From Phycisphaerae bacterium (GTDB lineage: Bacteria > Planctomycetota > Phycisphaerae > Tepidisphaerales > Tepidisphaeraceae): DNA of 58,968 bases. Made by a program: the position numbers and the translations under genes. Below are positions 43,686-53,243 of the stretch, one piece after another (position 1 is the first letter of the stretch; each line of letters starts with the position of its first letter). The notes under the pieces were generated by a model. That model searched no databases. It saw only the letters and a program-made list of their open reading frames with translations, and was not told where the DNA came from. Location of the stretch: assembly GCA_030448225.1 (NCBI GenBank), contig JAUJNJ010000020.1, positions 1 to 58,968 on the forward strand, written 5' to 3'.

Positions 43686-46600
43686 ATGAGTCTGACCGAA
43701 CCCTTCATCCGCCGCCCGGTGATGACGTTGCTGTTGGCGTCGGCGATCCTGTTCGGCGATGCTGGCGTACCGCAGCCTGCCGGTGAGCGATCTGCCGGCG
43801 GTGGATTACCCGGTGATCCAGGTGCAGGTCGGCTGCCCGCGATCGCCCGGACACGATCGAACAACGTCGCCACGCCGCTCGCGGTTCATGCAAATCCGGG
43901 ATCGAGCTGATCACGAGCGACACGCAGGGGAGACGCTCACGCTGCAGTTCGTGCTGAGCAAGAGCATCGACGCGGCGGCGACCGACGTGCAGACGGCCAT
44001 CCTCGACCGGCAGCTGCCGGTCGACCCCTCCCCAGCCCGCCGACGTTCAGCAAGACCAACCCGAACGACCAGCCGATCATGTACATCGGCATGACGAGCG
44101 ACAGCATGACCAACGGCCAGCTCTACGAGCTGGCCAGCACAGGTCGGCCAGCAGATCGGCATCATCGCGGCGTGAGCCGCGTGCAAGATGTTCGGCTTTT
44201 GAAGTCGGCGATCCGCATCAAGGCTGACCCCCGCGCGTTCGCCGCCCGCGACATGAGCGTCGACGACCTGTCGGCCGCCATCCGCCAAGGTACGAGCTAC
44301 GCCGGCGCCAGTTCGACGGCCCCAACCGCACGTTCCTGCTCCAGCCCAAAGCGCAGCTCGAGACGCCCGGGCGTACAACAACCTCATCGTCGGACGACGG
44401 GCGGTCTACCTGAAGGACGTCGCGGTCGCCGCCCAGTCGTGCGACGACGCGACATGCGGTTCTGGGTGCGCGACCGCCCGCTGCCCGCGGCGACGGTCGT
44501 CGTCGCCGTCTACCGCCACGGCGCCCAACGCGGTGGAGGTGGCCGACGCGGTGAAGGGCCTGCTGCCGCGCGAGTCAGTCGCGATCACGCGATCCGACCG
44601 CTCGCGGTCGATCGTCAACAGCGTCAACGACGTGAAGGAGACGCTCTACATCGCGTTCGTCCTCGTCGTGATCGTGATCTTCGTCTTCCTCGGCCGCGCG
44701 ACCGACACGCTGATCCCCGTCGTCGCGCTCCCGCTGTCGCTGCTGCTGACGTTCATCGTGATGGCGGGGCTGGGGTACAGCCTCGACAACCTGTCGCTCA
44801 TGGCGGCTGACGCTGGCGATCGGGTTCCTCGTCGACGACGCGATCGTGTTCCTCGAGAACGTCGTGTGCCGCATGGAGAAGCTGGCCGAGGGCCCGCTCC
44901 AGGCGTCGATCAACAGCGCCCAGGAGATCAGCTTCACGATCGTGTCGATGACGCTGTCGCTCGCGGCGGTGTTCCTGCCGCTGGTGTTCATGACGGGCCT
45001 CGTCGGGCGGATCTTCCGCGAGTTCGCGGTGACGATCGTCGTGGCGATCATCGCCAGCGGCGTCGTTTCGCTCACGCTGACCCCGCTGATGACCGCGCGC
45101 ATGCTCGGCCGCCGCGGGCACGGCGCGCACGCTCATGGAGCGGGCGTTCGGCGCGTCGAGCGGCGCGTGCTGGGCTTCTACGGCCGCTCGCTCTGGTTCT
45201 TCCTGCGGCACAAGTGGGTGTCGGCGGTGATCTGGGTCGCGTGCCTCGCGGGCACGATCTACCTCTTCACGGCGGTGCCGAAGTCGTTCCTGCCGGTCGG
45301 CGACAGCAGCTTCATCATGGGCATCATGATCGCGCAGGAGGGCACGTCGCCCGAACAGATGCGCAAGAACCAGGACGCGGCCGAGAAGGTGCTGCAATCG
45401 AACGACGCCGTGCGCACGACGTTCAGCGCCAGCGGCGACGGCGAGTTCATGCCGTCGAACCAGGCGTTCCTCATCGCGTTCCTGAAGGACAAGCGCGGCA
45501 TGCCCGCCGATCGCGGCGGTCGCGGGCGAGTTGATGGGCGGCGTCGGCGCGGCGGTGCCGGGCGTGATGGCGTTCCTCCAGCCCCAGCCGGTGCTCGAGA
45601 TCAGCACCGGCCACCGCCGACCAGCAGGGGCAGTTCGCCTACGCGATCTCCGGCCTCGACCCCCAGGCCGTCTTCGCCACCGGCCGCGGGATGCAAGCGA
45701 AGCTTGCCGAGTGGCCCGGCTTCGCCACGATCTCGTCGGACCTGTTCACCGACACGCCGGGCCTGCAGATCGACATCCTCCGCGACAAGGCGGCGATGTA
45801 CGGCGTGTCGGCCCGGCGGATCGAGGAATTGCTCCGCAACGCGTACTCCGAGAACTACGTCTACCTCATCAAGAAGCCGGACGACCAGTACCAAGTAATC
45901 CTCGAGGTGAAGAACGCCGACCGGAACCACCCCGAGGACCTCGGCAAGCTCTACGTCCGCAGCGACGACGGGCGAAACCTCGTGCCGCTCAAGGCGCTGG
46001 CGAGTTGGACGCCGGTGCTCGGGCCGCAGTCGGTGAACCACACGAACCAGTTCACGAGCGTCACGCTCTTCTTCAACCTCGCGCCCGGGTTCACGATCGG
46101 GCAGGCGACCGACGTGATCGAGCGGGCCGCGAAGGACGTGGTGCCAATGGGCATGCGCAGCGAGTTCCAGGGCGGGCGCTGACGTTCCAGAACACGGTGC
46201 GCGACCTCGTGATCCTGATGCTGCTGGCCGTGTTCGTGATGTACGTGATCCTCGGCGTGCTGTACGAGGAGCTTTATCCACCCGATCACGGTGCTGTCGA
46301 CGCTGCCGACGGCGGCTGGTGGGCGGTTGGCCACGCTCTACTTCCTCGGCGGCGAGGCGTCGCTCTACGCGTTCATCGGGCTGTTCATGCTGATGGGCAT
46401 CGTGAAGAAGAACGGCATCATGATCGTCGACTTCGCGTCGCACCGCGTGGCCGCCGGCGCGAACGCGGCCGACGCGATTCACGAGGCGAGCCTCGACCGC
46501 TTCCGCCCGATCCTGATGACGACCTCGCCGCCGTGATGGGCGCGGTGCCGATCGCGGCTCGGCCACGGCGGCCGACGGCGAGGGCCGCCGCCCGCTGGGC

Positions 46601-46848
46601 CTCGTGATCGTCGGCGGGCTGCTCGTGAGCCAGCTCATCACGCTCTACGTGACGCCGGTGATCTACCTCTCCATGGAGCTGTTCCAGGAGAAGGTGCTGG
46701 GCTGGTGGAACGCCCGCCGCGCCCCGCCGCGACGACGGCGAGCGGACCACCGCCGACCTCGCGGAGGGCCGCCTGCTGGCGACCGCCGGCGCGCCGGCAA
46801 CGGCAACGGAATGGCCGCGGCAACGGCCACGGGTCGCACAAGAACTGA
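43686..46848 (+). pseudogene. RND multidrug efflux pump (HAE1/MdtB-like), ten or more frameshifts but near full length
   Basis: It starts MSLTEPFIRRPVMTLLLASA. Landmarks appear in order across frames: MLAYRSLPVSDLPAVDYPVI, LTLQFVLSKSIDAAATDVQ, IRIKADPRAFAARDMSVDDL, SVNDVKETLYIAFVLVVIVI, LPLSLLLTFIVMAGLGYSLD, LVDDAIVFLENVVCRMEKLA, VPKSFLPVGDSSFIMGIMIA, LQIDILRDKAAMYGVSARRI, RDLVILMLLAVFVMYVILGV, LMGIVKKNGIMIVDFASHRV, RFRPILMTT and LITLYVTPVIYLSMELFQEK. The span of about 1,054 codons is normal for an RND pump of about 1,040 residues. Motifs are well kept, so single-base errors are more likely than old decay. It is a proton-driven drug/metabolite exporter of the inner membrane. Confidence 0.85.
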
Positions 46849-46970
46849 TCAGATGTCTCCCGGACGTACCGCGTGACACGAGAGCGCCGCGGTCAGTTTC
46901 TGCACGAAGGCGATACGTGAGGCTCGCGGCAGCTGATGTGGGCTCGCCCGGCATGAATCGACGCGGCACG

Positions 46971-47086
46971 GCGGCGAAACCGCAAGCGCCCACCGCGCCG
47001 TCGGCGGCGGCGGCGGCGTGGACTCGTGGACGAGTGGGGTCCGCGATGGCGAGGACGGCGCGGTGGGCCGCTTGCGGTTTCGCCGC
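46971..47086. repeat. Element M: 32-base nearly perfect inverted repeat
   Basis: 46971-47002 (core GCGGCGAAACCGCAAGCG, then CACCGCGCCGTC) pairs with 47054-47086 with a single one-base bulge. The loop is about 50 bases and contains a GGC run. It lies 3' of the RND gene and about 90 bases before GpsA. Confidence 0.85.
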
Positions 47087-47173
47087 GTGAGCGACAGACG
47101 TCCCCCGCCGCGCGACCGAGGCGAACCCGCCCCGACTGGCCACGCTGCTTTCCTCCGCTACGATGCCCGCCCT

Positions 47174-48201
47174 ATGGCGGAACGGATCACGATTCTCGGC
47201 GACGGGGCGATGGCGACCGTTCGCGCCATCCTGCTGACGCAGGGCGGGCACCAGGTGACGATGTGGGCGCGTTCGAGGAGTCCATCGAACGCCTGTTGCA
47301 GAACCGCGAGAACGGGCGGCCTCCTGCCCGGCGCGCGCATCCCGCCCGAGGTCCGCCTCACCGCCAACGACGGCGACTGCTTCGGCGGCGCCACGATGGT
47401 GCTGTCGGCGATCCCCACCCAGTACATGCGGAGCGTGTGGGACCGCCTCGCGCCGCACTTCCCGCGCGGCACGCCGGTCGTGTCGGTCGCCAAGGGATCG
47501 AGAACGAGACGCTGCTGCGGCCGACGCAGGTGATCGTCGACTGCCTCGCCGGCAGCGCCGGCGGCGGGGCGGTGCCGTCGGTGGCGGCGCTCTCGGGGCC
47601 GAACATCGCCGCCGAGATCGCGCGCTACCTCCCGGCCACCGCGGTGGCGGCGTCGGCCGACGCGGCGCTGGCGAGCCGCGTGCAGGCGGCGTTCGCGACG
47701 CAGTGGTTCCGCGTCTACACGAACACCGACGCCGTCGGCGTCGAACTGGCCGGCGCGACGAAGAACGTCATCGCGATCGCCGCCGGCATCCTCGACGGCC
47801 TCGCCGCCGGCAACAACGCCAAGGCCGCCCTCGTCACCCGCGGCCTCGTCGAGATCACCCGCCTCGGCGTGGCGATGGGCGCCCGCGAGGAGACGTTCCA
47901 CGGCCTGGCCGGCCTCGGCGACCTGATCACCACCTGCGTCAGCCCCGAGGGGCGCAACCGCACGGTCGGCGAGCAGATCGGCAAGGGCCGCGCGCTGGCC
48001 GACATCCTCGGCAACATGGACAGCGTGGCGGAGGGCGTGCCGACGACGAAATCGGTGGTGCAACTCGCCCGGCGGTTCCGCGTGGAGATGCCGATCACCG
48101 AGGCCGTCTACGCCGTGCTGTTCGAGGGCCTCGACGCCATCCGCGCGCTGACCGAACTTATGACCCGCGACCCCAAGCCGGAGACGGCCCGCGTCCGATA
48201 A
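47174..48201 (+). CDS. gpsA: NAD(P)-dependent glycerol-3-phosphate dehydrogenase (about three frameshifts)
   Basis: It starts MAERITILGDGAMATVRAIL, the Rossmann loop. A disturbed stretch (about 47270-47320) and another at about 47500-47510 shift frame. Surrounding sequence fits GpsA: TMVLSAIPTQYMRSVWDRLA, ALSGPNIAAEIARYLPATAV, ELAGATKNVIAIAAGILDGL (catalytic Lys), FHGLAGLGDLITTCVSPEGR and NRTVGEQIGKGRALADI. About 342 codons is normal. The enzyme reduces dihydroxyacetone phosphate to sn-glycerol 3-phosphate for phospholipid synthesis in the cytoplasm. The errors are likely technical because the gene is usually essential. Confidence 0.88.
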
Positions 48202-48432
48202 CCGGCCAGCCCGCCCGGAGTTCCGTCCGGCGGGCCGCAAATCTCCCGCCGGCCGCGCCCGCGTAAATCGACGGTGCTTCATCCGTTAGCGACGCCGCCG
48301 TCGCCGGGGCCCGCGCGGCCCTCAATCTCCGCGCGCCGATCGACCGATCTAACGGCGGTGGCCTCGCCCGGCACCGGCTCGTTAGGGCCGGCCGGCGAAG
48401 TCGCCCGGAAGGGGACGTTGGGAGGCTTTGTG

Positions 48433-48936
48433 ATGAAGCGCGGGATCGTACGGGCGCTGCTGATCGCGACGACGCTGGGCGCGGCGGGCCCGATCGCGTG
48501 TGAGAACAAGACCCAGAGCGGCGCGCTGATCGGCGGCCTCGGCGGCGCGGGCGTCGGCGCGGCGATCGGCTCGGCCAGCGGCAACGCCGGCAAGGGGGCC
48601 CTGATCGGCGGCGCGGCGGGCGTGCTGGGCGGCGCCCTCGTCGGCAACGGCATGGACCGGTCCGAGAAGAAGAAGGCCGAGCAGGCCGAGGCCGCCCGCC
48701 GCTCCGAGGAGCGCAGCTACGCCCGCACCCCCGAGCGCCTCACCCGGCAGGATGTGGTCCGCTGGAGCGACGACGGCATCAGTGACGAGGTGATCATCGA
48801 CCGCATCGAGCGCAGCGACGCGATCTTCCGCCTGTCGGCCAAGGACGAGAACTCGCTCCGCGACGACGGCGTGAGCGAGGACGTCATCGAGGCGATGAAG
48901 CACACCGTCCGCACCCGCTCGACCCGGGCGGAGTAG
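48433..48936 (+). CDS. Glycine-zipper exported protein
   Basis: The 167-residue protein starts MKRGIVRALLIATTLGAAGP with a lipobox-like PIAC, so it is probably a lipoprotein. A glycine-zipper segment (ALIGGLGGAGVGAAIGSASG, then ALIGGAAGVLGGALVGNGMD) follows at about 30-75, then a charged helix. The C-terminal half has two similar stretches, RWSDDGISDEVIIDRI and SLRDDGVSEDVIEAMK, which look like a repeated SHOCT-like helical motif. A GGAGG lies 7 bases before the ATG. It is likely an envelope protein; the exact role is unknown. Confidence 0.8.
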   Translation: MKRGIVRALLIATTLGAAGPIACENKTQSGALIGGLGGAGVGAAIGSASGNAGKGALIGGAAGVLGGALVGNGMDRSEKKKAEQAEAARRSEERSYARTPERLTRQDVVRWSDDGISDEVIIDRIERSDAIFRLSAKDENSLRDDGVSEDVIEAMKHTVRTRSTRAE

Positions 48937-48948
48937 GCGGGGGACGGA

Positions 48949-49022
48949 AGGAACCGCGAAGGACGCGAAGAAGGCGTCTCCTGTTGTTCTCGCCTCCTCG
49001 CTCTCCGCGTCTCCGCGGTGCG
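48949..49022. repeat. Element G: inverted repeat of CGCGAAGG / CTCCGCGTC words
   Basis: The left arm at about 48949-48975 (AACCGCGAAGGACGCGAAGA) faces the right arm at about 48989-49022 (GCTCTCCGCGTCTCCGCGGT). It lies 3' of the glycine-zipper gene and is directly followed by an intrinsic terminator hairpin. Confidence 0.7.
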
Positions 49023-49057
49023 ATCTCTTTGTTGCGGAAACATCCTTAAGGAAAACG

Positions 49058-49090
49058 AAGCGACCGTGACGTTGATCGTCACGGTCGCTT
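49058..49090. terminator. Bidirectional intrinsic terminator
   Basis: AAGCGACCGTGACG (49058-49071) pairs perfectly with 49077-49090 around the loop TTGAT. It is flanked by AAAAC on the left and TT on the right, and lies between the convergent glycine-zipper and MqnD-like genes. Confidence 0.85.
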
Positions 49091-49132
49091 TTGCGTGGTG
49101 TTCGCCTCACCCGGGTGACCTTTCCTCCGTCC

Positions 49133-49987
49133 TCACCGCGCCATCACGTACTCCACCTCGCCCGCGTCGGGCACGAGTCCCGCCTTCGCGCCCTCGTCCA
49201 GCAGTCGGGTGATGGCCTCGCGGCCGCGGGGGCCGTAGTCGAGCGTCCAGTCGTTCACGTACATCCCCACGAACTGGTCGGCCAGCCCGCGGTCGAGGTC
49301 GCGGCCGAACTGCAGCGCGTACTCGACCGCCTCGGCGCGGTGGTCGAGGCTGAACTGGATCGACCGCTTTACGATGTTGGTGATCTCCTGCATCGCCGGG
49401 CGGCCCAGATCCTTGCGCACGCAGTTGCCGCCGAGCGGGAGCGGCAGGGCGGTCCGCTCGCCCCACCAGGCGCCGAGGTCGACCACGAGGTGCAGGCCGA
49501 GGCTCTTGAACGTCAACTGCCCCTCGTGAATGATCAGCCCCGCGTCGGCCTTGCCGTCGCGGACGTGGGCGGGGATCTGGTCGAACTCCACAACGTGGAA
49601 GTCGAACGCCTCGCCCGCCTTGCCGAGGCAGAGCTGCAGCGCGAGGAACGCGGTCGTCAGCTTCCCGGGGATCGCGATCGTCTTGCCGCGCAGATCCTCG
49701 ATCTTCATCGGCGTGCGCGTGATGACCATCGGCCCGTACCCGTCGCCCATGCTGCTGCCGCAGCTCGTCAACGCGTACTTGTCCGACACGTACGGATAGG
49801 CGTGGATCGAGATGGCCGTCACCTCGAGCTCCCCCTTCATCGCCCGCCCGTTGAGCGTCTGGATGTCCTGGAGGACGTGCTCGAACCGGTAGGGGCCGCT
49901 GGGGACGAGGTCCTTGGCGAGGCCGTAGAACATGAAGGCGTCGTCGGGGTCGGGGGAGTGCCCGAGGCGCAGGTGGATCTCTTGCAT
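49133..49987 (-). CDS. mqnD: MqnD-like menaquinone biosynthesis protein (futalosine pathway)
   Basis: The 284-residue protein starts MQEIHLRLGHSPDPDDAFMF. The opening HSPDPDDAFMFYGLA matches the HSPCPNDTF-type motif of MqnD, with a periplasmic-binding-protein fold (GKTIAIPGKLTTAFLALQL, DAGLIIHEGQLTFKSLGL, WWGERTALPLPLGGNCVRKD). MqnD cleaves cyclic de-hypoxanthine futalosine to 1,4-dihydroxy-6-naphthoate in the cytoplasm. The start was chosen at 49987, since the upstream 80 codons look non-coding. A menaquinone role fits the menaquinol-dependent Act complex. It could also be the related SBP-like MqnA/MqnD group, so the exact step is less sure than the family. Confidence 0.8.
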   Translation of the reverse strand: MQEIHLRLGHSPDPDDAFMFYGLAKDLVPSGPYRFEHVLQDIQTLNGRAMKGELEVTAISIHAYPYVSDKYALTSCGSSMGDGYGPMVITRTPMKIEDLRGKTIAIPGKLTTAFLALQLCLGKAGEAFDFHVVEFDQIPAHVRDGKADAGLIIHEGQLTFKSLGLHLVVDLGAWWGERTALPLPLGGNCVRKDLGRPAMQEITNIVKRSIQFSLDHRAEAVEYALQFGRDLDRGLADQFVGMYVNDWTLDYGPRGREAITRLLDEGAKAGLVPDAGEVEYVMAR

Positions 49988-50297
49988 AGCACCGCATTGT
50001 ATTGAGCCGCGGGCGCGCCGCACGCCGCGTTCAGCGGATTTGAACGGCCGCGCGGCGAGGCCGTTCGCGCGCCGGTCGGCGCCGGGCTCGAATCGGCGGG
50101 TTCGCGCCGCCTTAACACGCCGCCCATGCGGGGCGAAATGTCGGCCGTTCCAATGCCGCCTCGAAGGCAAAGCCCCGGCGGGTTGCCAGAACCTATTTAG
50201 CCGGCGGGCTTGCCCGCCGTGTCTCCCGCGGGCGGGCATCAGTCGCCCGACAATTTAAGAAACGTGTCTCACCCGATCAGGACCAGGAGTGCATCGA
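49988..50297. other. Divergent promoter region, about 310 bases
   Basis: It separates the divergent MqnD-like and metallophosphatase genes. I see an AGGAG at 50284-50288 serving the next gene, and no ORF or strong hairpin. Confidence 0.4.
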
Positions 50298-51410
50298 ATG
50301 ACGAGCGAGCGATTGACCCGGCGTTCATGGCTGAAGGCGGCCGGCCGCGGGCCGGCGGCGATCGCGACCGGCGGCCTGGCGACGCCGGCCTTCGCGGCTG
50401 ATACCGGCGCAGCCGCGGCCGCCACGACCGCGACGGCCGGCCGCAAGCGCCTGCTGCGCGTCGCCCACCTGACGGACATCCACGTCCAGCCCGAGCGCGC
50501 CGCCGACCAGGGCCTGATCGCCTGCCTCCACCACGTCCAGAGCCACAAGGACAAGCCGGACGTGATCTTCACCGGCGGCGACACCATCATGGACGCGATG
50601 GCCAAGCCGTTCGACCGCACGAAGCTCCAGTGGGACCTTTGGCACGGCCTGCTGAAGCAGGAGTGCTCGCTGCCGGTCTTCAGCGCCGTCGGCAACCACG
50701 ACATCTGGGGCTGGAACAAGAAGCGCAGCCAGACGACCGGCCAGGAGCCGCAATGGGGGAAGAAGTGGGCGACCGAGGCGCTGCGCCTCGACCGCCCGTA
50801 CCACAGCTTCGACCGCGCCGGCTGGCACTTCGTCTTCCTCGACAGCGTCGCGCCCGCGCCCGTCGACCCGGACGCCGCCTCGGATGACGCCGCCGCCGCC
50901 GCCGCCGCCGCCGACACGCCCCGCGCCCGCCGCCGCGCCGCCGCCGGCAAGCCCCCGAAGGGCCCGAAGCAGTACATCGCCCGCCTCGACGACGAGCAGT
51001 TCGCCTGGCTCGCCGGCGACCTCGCCGCCGTCGATCCCAAGACGCCCACGATGGTCGTCTCGCACATCCCGATCTTCTCGGTCGCGGTGATGATGGGCGG
51101 CAACGTCGACCAGGAGGGCGACGTCCGCCTGCCGATGGGCGGCATGCACACCGACTACCGCCGTATCCGCCAGCTCTTCCGCGAGCACCCCAACGTGAAG
51201 CTCGCCGTCAGCGGCCACCTCCACCTCCAGGAGCGCATCGACTTCGGCGGCGTCAGCTACCTCTGCAACGGCGCGGTCAGCGGCGGGTGGTGGAAGGGCA
51301 AGAACATGAACGAGTGCGACAACGGCTACGCCCTCGTCGATCTCTACGACGACGGCTCGTTCGACAGCCAGTACGTGCATTACGGGTGGGTGGCGAAGCC
51401 GGAGGCGTGA
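50298..51410 (+). CDS. Tat-exported calcineurin-like metallophosphatase
   Basis: The 370-residue protein starts MTSERLTRRSWLKAAGRGPA, a Tat signal. Metal-site motifs are present: HLTDIHVQP (D-x-H), FTGGDTIMD (GGD), AVGNHDIWGW (GNHD), VVSHIPIF and SGHLHLQERI (GHxH). An Ala/Asp/Arg-rich low-complexity loop encoded by a GCC run lies at about residues 195-225. The enzyme hydrolyses a phosphoester outside the cytoplasm; the substrate is unknown. The ATG at 50298 was chosen over a GTG three codons earlier for its better AGGAG spacing of 9. Confidence 0.9.
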   Translation: MTSERLTRRSWLKAAGRGPAAIATGGLATPAFAADTGAAAAATTATAGRKRLLRVAHLTDIHVQPERAADQGLIACLHHVQSHKDKPDVIFTGGDTIMDAMAKPFDRTKLQWDLWHGLLKQECSLPVFSAVGNHDIWGWNKKRSQTTGQEPQWGKKWATEALRLDRPYHSFDRAGWHFVFLDSVAPAPVDPDAASDDAAAAAAAADTPRARRRAAAGKPPKGPKQYIARLDDEQFAWLAGDLAAVDPKTPTMVVSHIPIFSVAVMMGGNVDQEGDVRLPMGGMHTDYRRIRQLFREHPNVKLAVSGHLHLQERIDFGGVSYLCNGAVSGGWWKGKNMNECDNGYALVDLYDDGSFDSQYVHYGWVAKPEA

Positions 51411-51447
51411 GGAAGACGCCGGCGTTGGGTGGACTCGGGCTTCGAGA

Positions 51448-51660
51448 ATGACCAATGACCAAGCCCCAATGACCAACAAATCACCAAGTCCTGATGACCA
51501 ATGACCGGCGGCGCACGAGATGCGCCACCCGTGCAGAAGGGCGGTCATCATTCGCAGGGTGAACGACGGCGTCGGCGGGCTTACACCGCCGACGCCGTCG
51601 TCTTTCATTGGTCATTGAGTCATTGGTCATTTGTTGGCCATTGGGGCTTGGTCATTCGAG
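51448..51660. repeat. Element H: inverted repeat of AATGACCA words around a terminator
   Basis: The left arm at about 51448-51506 (ACCAATGACCAAGCCCCAAT and more) faces the right arm at about 51606-51660 (GGCCATTGGGGCTTGGTCAT). These are the same words as element E. The intrinsic terminator at 51563-51601 lies inside the loop. It is 3' of the metallophosphatase gene. Confidence 0.85.
51563..51601 (+). terminator. Intrinsic terminator of the metallophosphatase gene
   Basis: A perfect 16-base stem (ACGACGGCGTCGGCGG at 51563-51578 with 51586-51601) closes a 7-base loop and is followed by CTTT. It is nested inside element H. Confidence 0.8.
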
Positions 51661-51767
51661 TTTCCGGTGATCGAATCAGCTGACTCATTTCCCACCCCCG
51701 CCCTCGTTTTCAGGGTCGCCGTGCGAAAAACGCGACCCGATAATGGCTCCCGCGAAAGGAGCCGCTC

Positions 51768-52844
51768 ATGCCGCGACCGTTGCGCGAACAGGTCATCCTT
51801 ATCACCGGGGCGTCGACGGGCATCGGCCGCGAGACGGCGCTGATGGCGGCGGGGCGGGGCGCGAGGCTCGTGCTGGCCGCGCGCGGGGAGCGGGCGCTGA
51901 ACGAGGTCGCCGAGCGCATCCGCGCGGCCGGCGGCGAGGTGCTCGTCGTGCCGACCGACGTGGCCGACCCGGACGAGGTCGAGCACCTCGCGGCCGCGGC
52001 GGTCGAGCGGTTCGGTCGGGTCGACACGTGGGTGAACAACGCCGCCGTCGCCGCCTACGCGACGGTCGTCCAGATGACGCCGCGGGAGTACGAGCGGATC
52101 GTGCAGGTCGACCTGCTCGGCCCGATCTACGGCTGCCACGCCGCCGTGCCGCGCATGCGGGCGGCGGGGGGCGGCACGATCATCAACGTCGGGTCGAGGC
52201 TCGGCGAGCGGGCCGTGCCGCTGCTGTCGGCCTACTGCGCGGCCAAGGCGGGTCTGAAGGGGTTCACCGACGCGCTGCGCATGGAGCTGATGCGCGACGA
52301 CGGCACGATCACGGTCACGCTGATCCTCCCCTCCGCCGTCAACACCGAGTTCTTCGACCACGCGCGCTCGAAGATGGGCGTGCGGCCCAAGCCGATCGCC
52401 CCGGTGTACGAGCCGAGCGTCGTCGCCGAGGCGATCCTCCACGCCGCCGAGCACCCGCGCCGCGACGTCTACGCCGGCGGCGGCAGCAAGCTGCTGAGCG
52501 TGATGGAGCGCATCAGCCCGGCGCTGCTCGACTGGTACATGGTGCGCGACGACAAGATGTTCAAGGAGCAGCAGGGCGCCGAGCCGGACAACGGGCACGA
52601 CAACCTCTTCGAGACGTCCCGCCCCGACGACGCCGCCGCCGCCGCCGGCCCGAACGACCCGGCGAGGCCGGCGGCCCACCGGCGCAGTTTCTACACGCGC
52701 TACATCGACCTTCACCCCAACGTGAAGCGCGCCGTCATCACCGGCGCCGTGGCCGCCGGCATCCTGCTCGCCCGCGCGATCGCCGGCAAGAGCACCCCCG
52801 CGCCCCGAACGAGGCGCCGCAGCGGCTCGCTCGCCCCCGGCTGA
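51768..52844 (+). CDS. SDR-family oxidoreductase with C-terminal extension
   Basis: The 358-residue protein starts MPRPLREQVILITGASTGIG after an AAGGAG. The cofactor loop TGASTGIG, the NNAA motif in VDTWVNNAAVAAYATVVQMT, INVGSRLGERAVPLLSAY and the catalytic YCAAK complete a classical short-chain dehydrogenase (residues 1-250). An extra C-terminal region contains an Ala-rich linker, FYTRYIDLHPNVKRAVITGA, a hydrophobic segment (VITGAVAAGILLARAIAG) and a basic tail. It may therefore be membrane-associated, as in the SDR7C/'YdfG-like' long group. The substrate is unknown. Confidence 0.88.
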   Translation: MPRPLREQVILITGASTGIGRETALMAAGRGARLVLAARGERALNEVAERIRAAGGEVLVVPTDVADPDEVEHLAAAAVERFGRVDTWVNNAAVAAYATVVQMTPREYERIVQVDLLGPIYGCHAAVPRMRAAGGGTIINVGSRLGERAVPLLSAYCAAKAGLKGFTDALRMELMRDDGTITVTLILPSAVNTEFFDHARSKMGVRPKPIAPVYEPSVVAEAILHAAEHPRRDVYAGGGSKLLSVMERISPALLDWYMVRDDKMFKEQQGAEPDNGHDNLFETSRPDDAAAAAGPNDPARPAAHRRSFYTRYIDLHPNVKRAVITGAVAAGILLARAIAGKSTPAPRTRRRSGSLAPG

Positions 52845-53243
52845 GCCACGTTCCGGGAACGCCTGCGGCACCCTCGCGCCCCGCAATCGGCGGAACGGTA
52901 GGGGCCACCTTTTTCTCCCGTCCAAAGGGAAATGTTCTCGGTGGACCCACTTCCCGCACGCGTGCATCAATGCGCGCCGTGGCCGCCTTTGGCGGCCATG
53001 TTCCACCCCCGGTCGCTCGCCTTCCCAAGTCCACTCCTATGCCACACGCGGGGCAAACGTGCTCGATGTAGAGATGGTCTCGATCCTTCCTCACCCCTGC
53101 CGGCTCTCGACGTGCGGGGCGTCGGATCTTGATGACTCCCGCGATACATCCCTCGGAACTTTTGGACGCAAAGCAGGACGCCCGCGGCTGTTCGCCGCGG
53201 GCGTCCACTATTTTTCCGAATCTCCGAGACACCCTCGCCGCCG
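52845..53243. other. Spacer of about 400 bases with a terminator-like hairpin
   Basis: Between convergent SDR and BON genes. A minus-strand open stretch at about 52930-53150 includes HLYIEHVCPACGIGVDLG, which has a zinc-ribbon look, but it lacks a normal start and I do not call a gene. Confidence 0.4.
53176..53206 (+). terminator. Intrinsic terminator hairpin
   Basis: GGACGCCCGCGGC (53176-53188) pairs perfectly with 53194-53206 around the loop TGTTC. It is followed on the plus strand by ACTATTTTTCC. It lies between convergent genes about 40 bases from the BON gene stop and may serve both strands. Confidence 0.75.

Noticed and set aside
43686..46848. Programmed frameshifting in the RND gene
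   Set aside because: Ten or more frame changes with no slippery-site pattern; random indels fit better.
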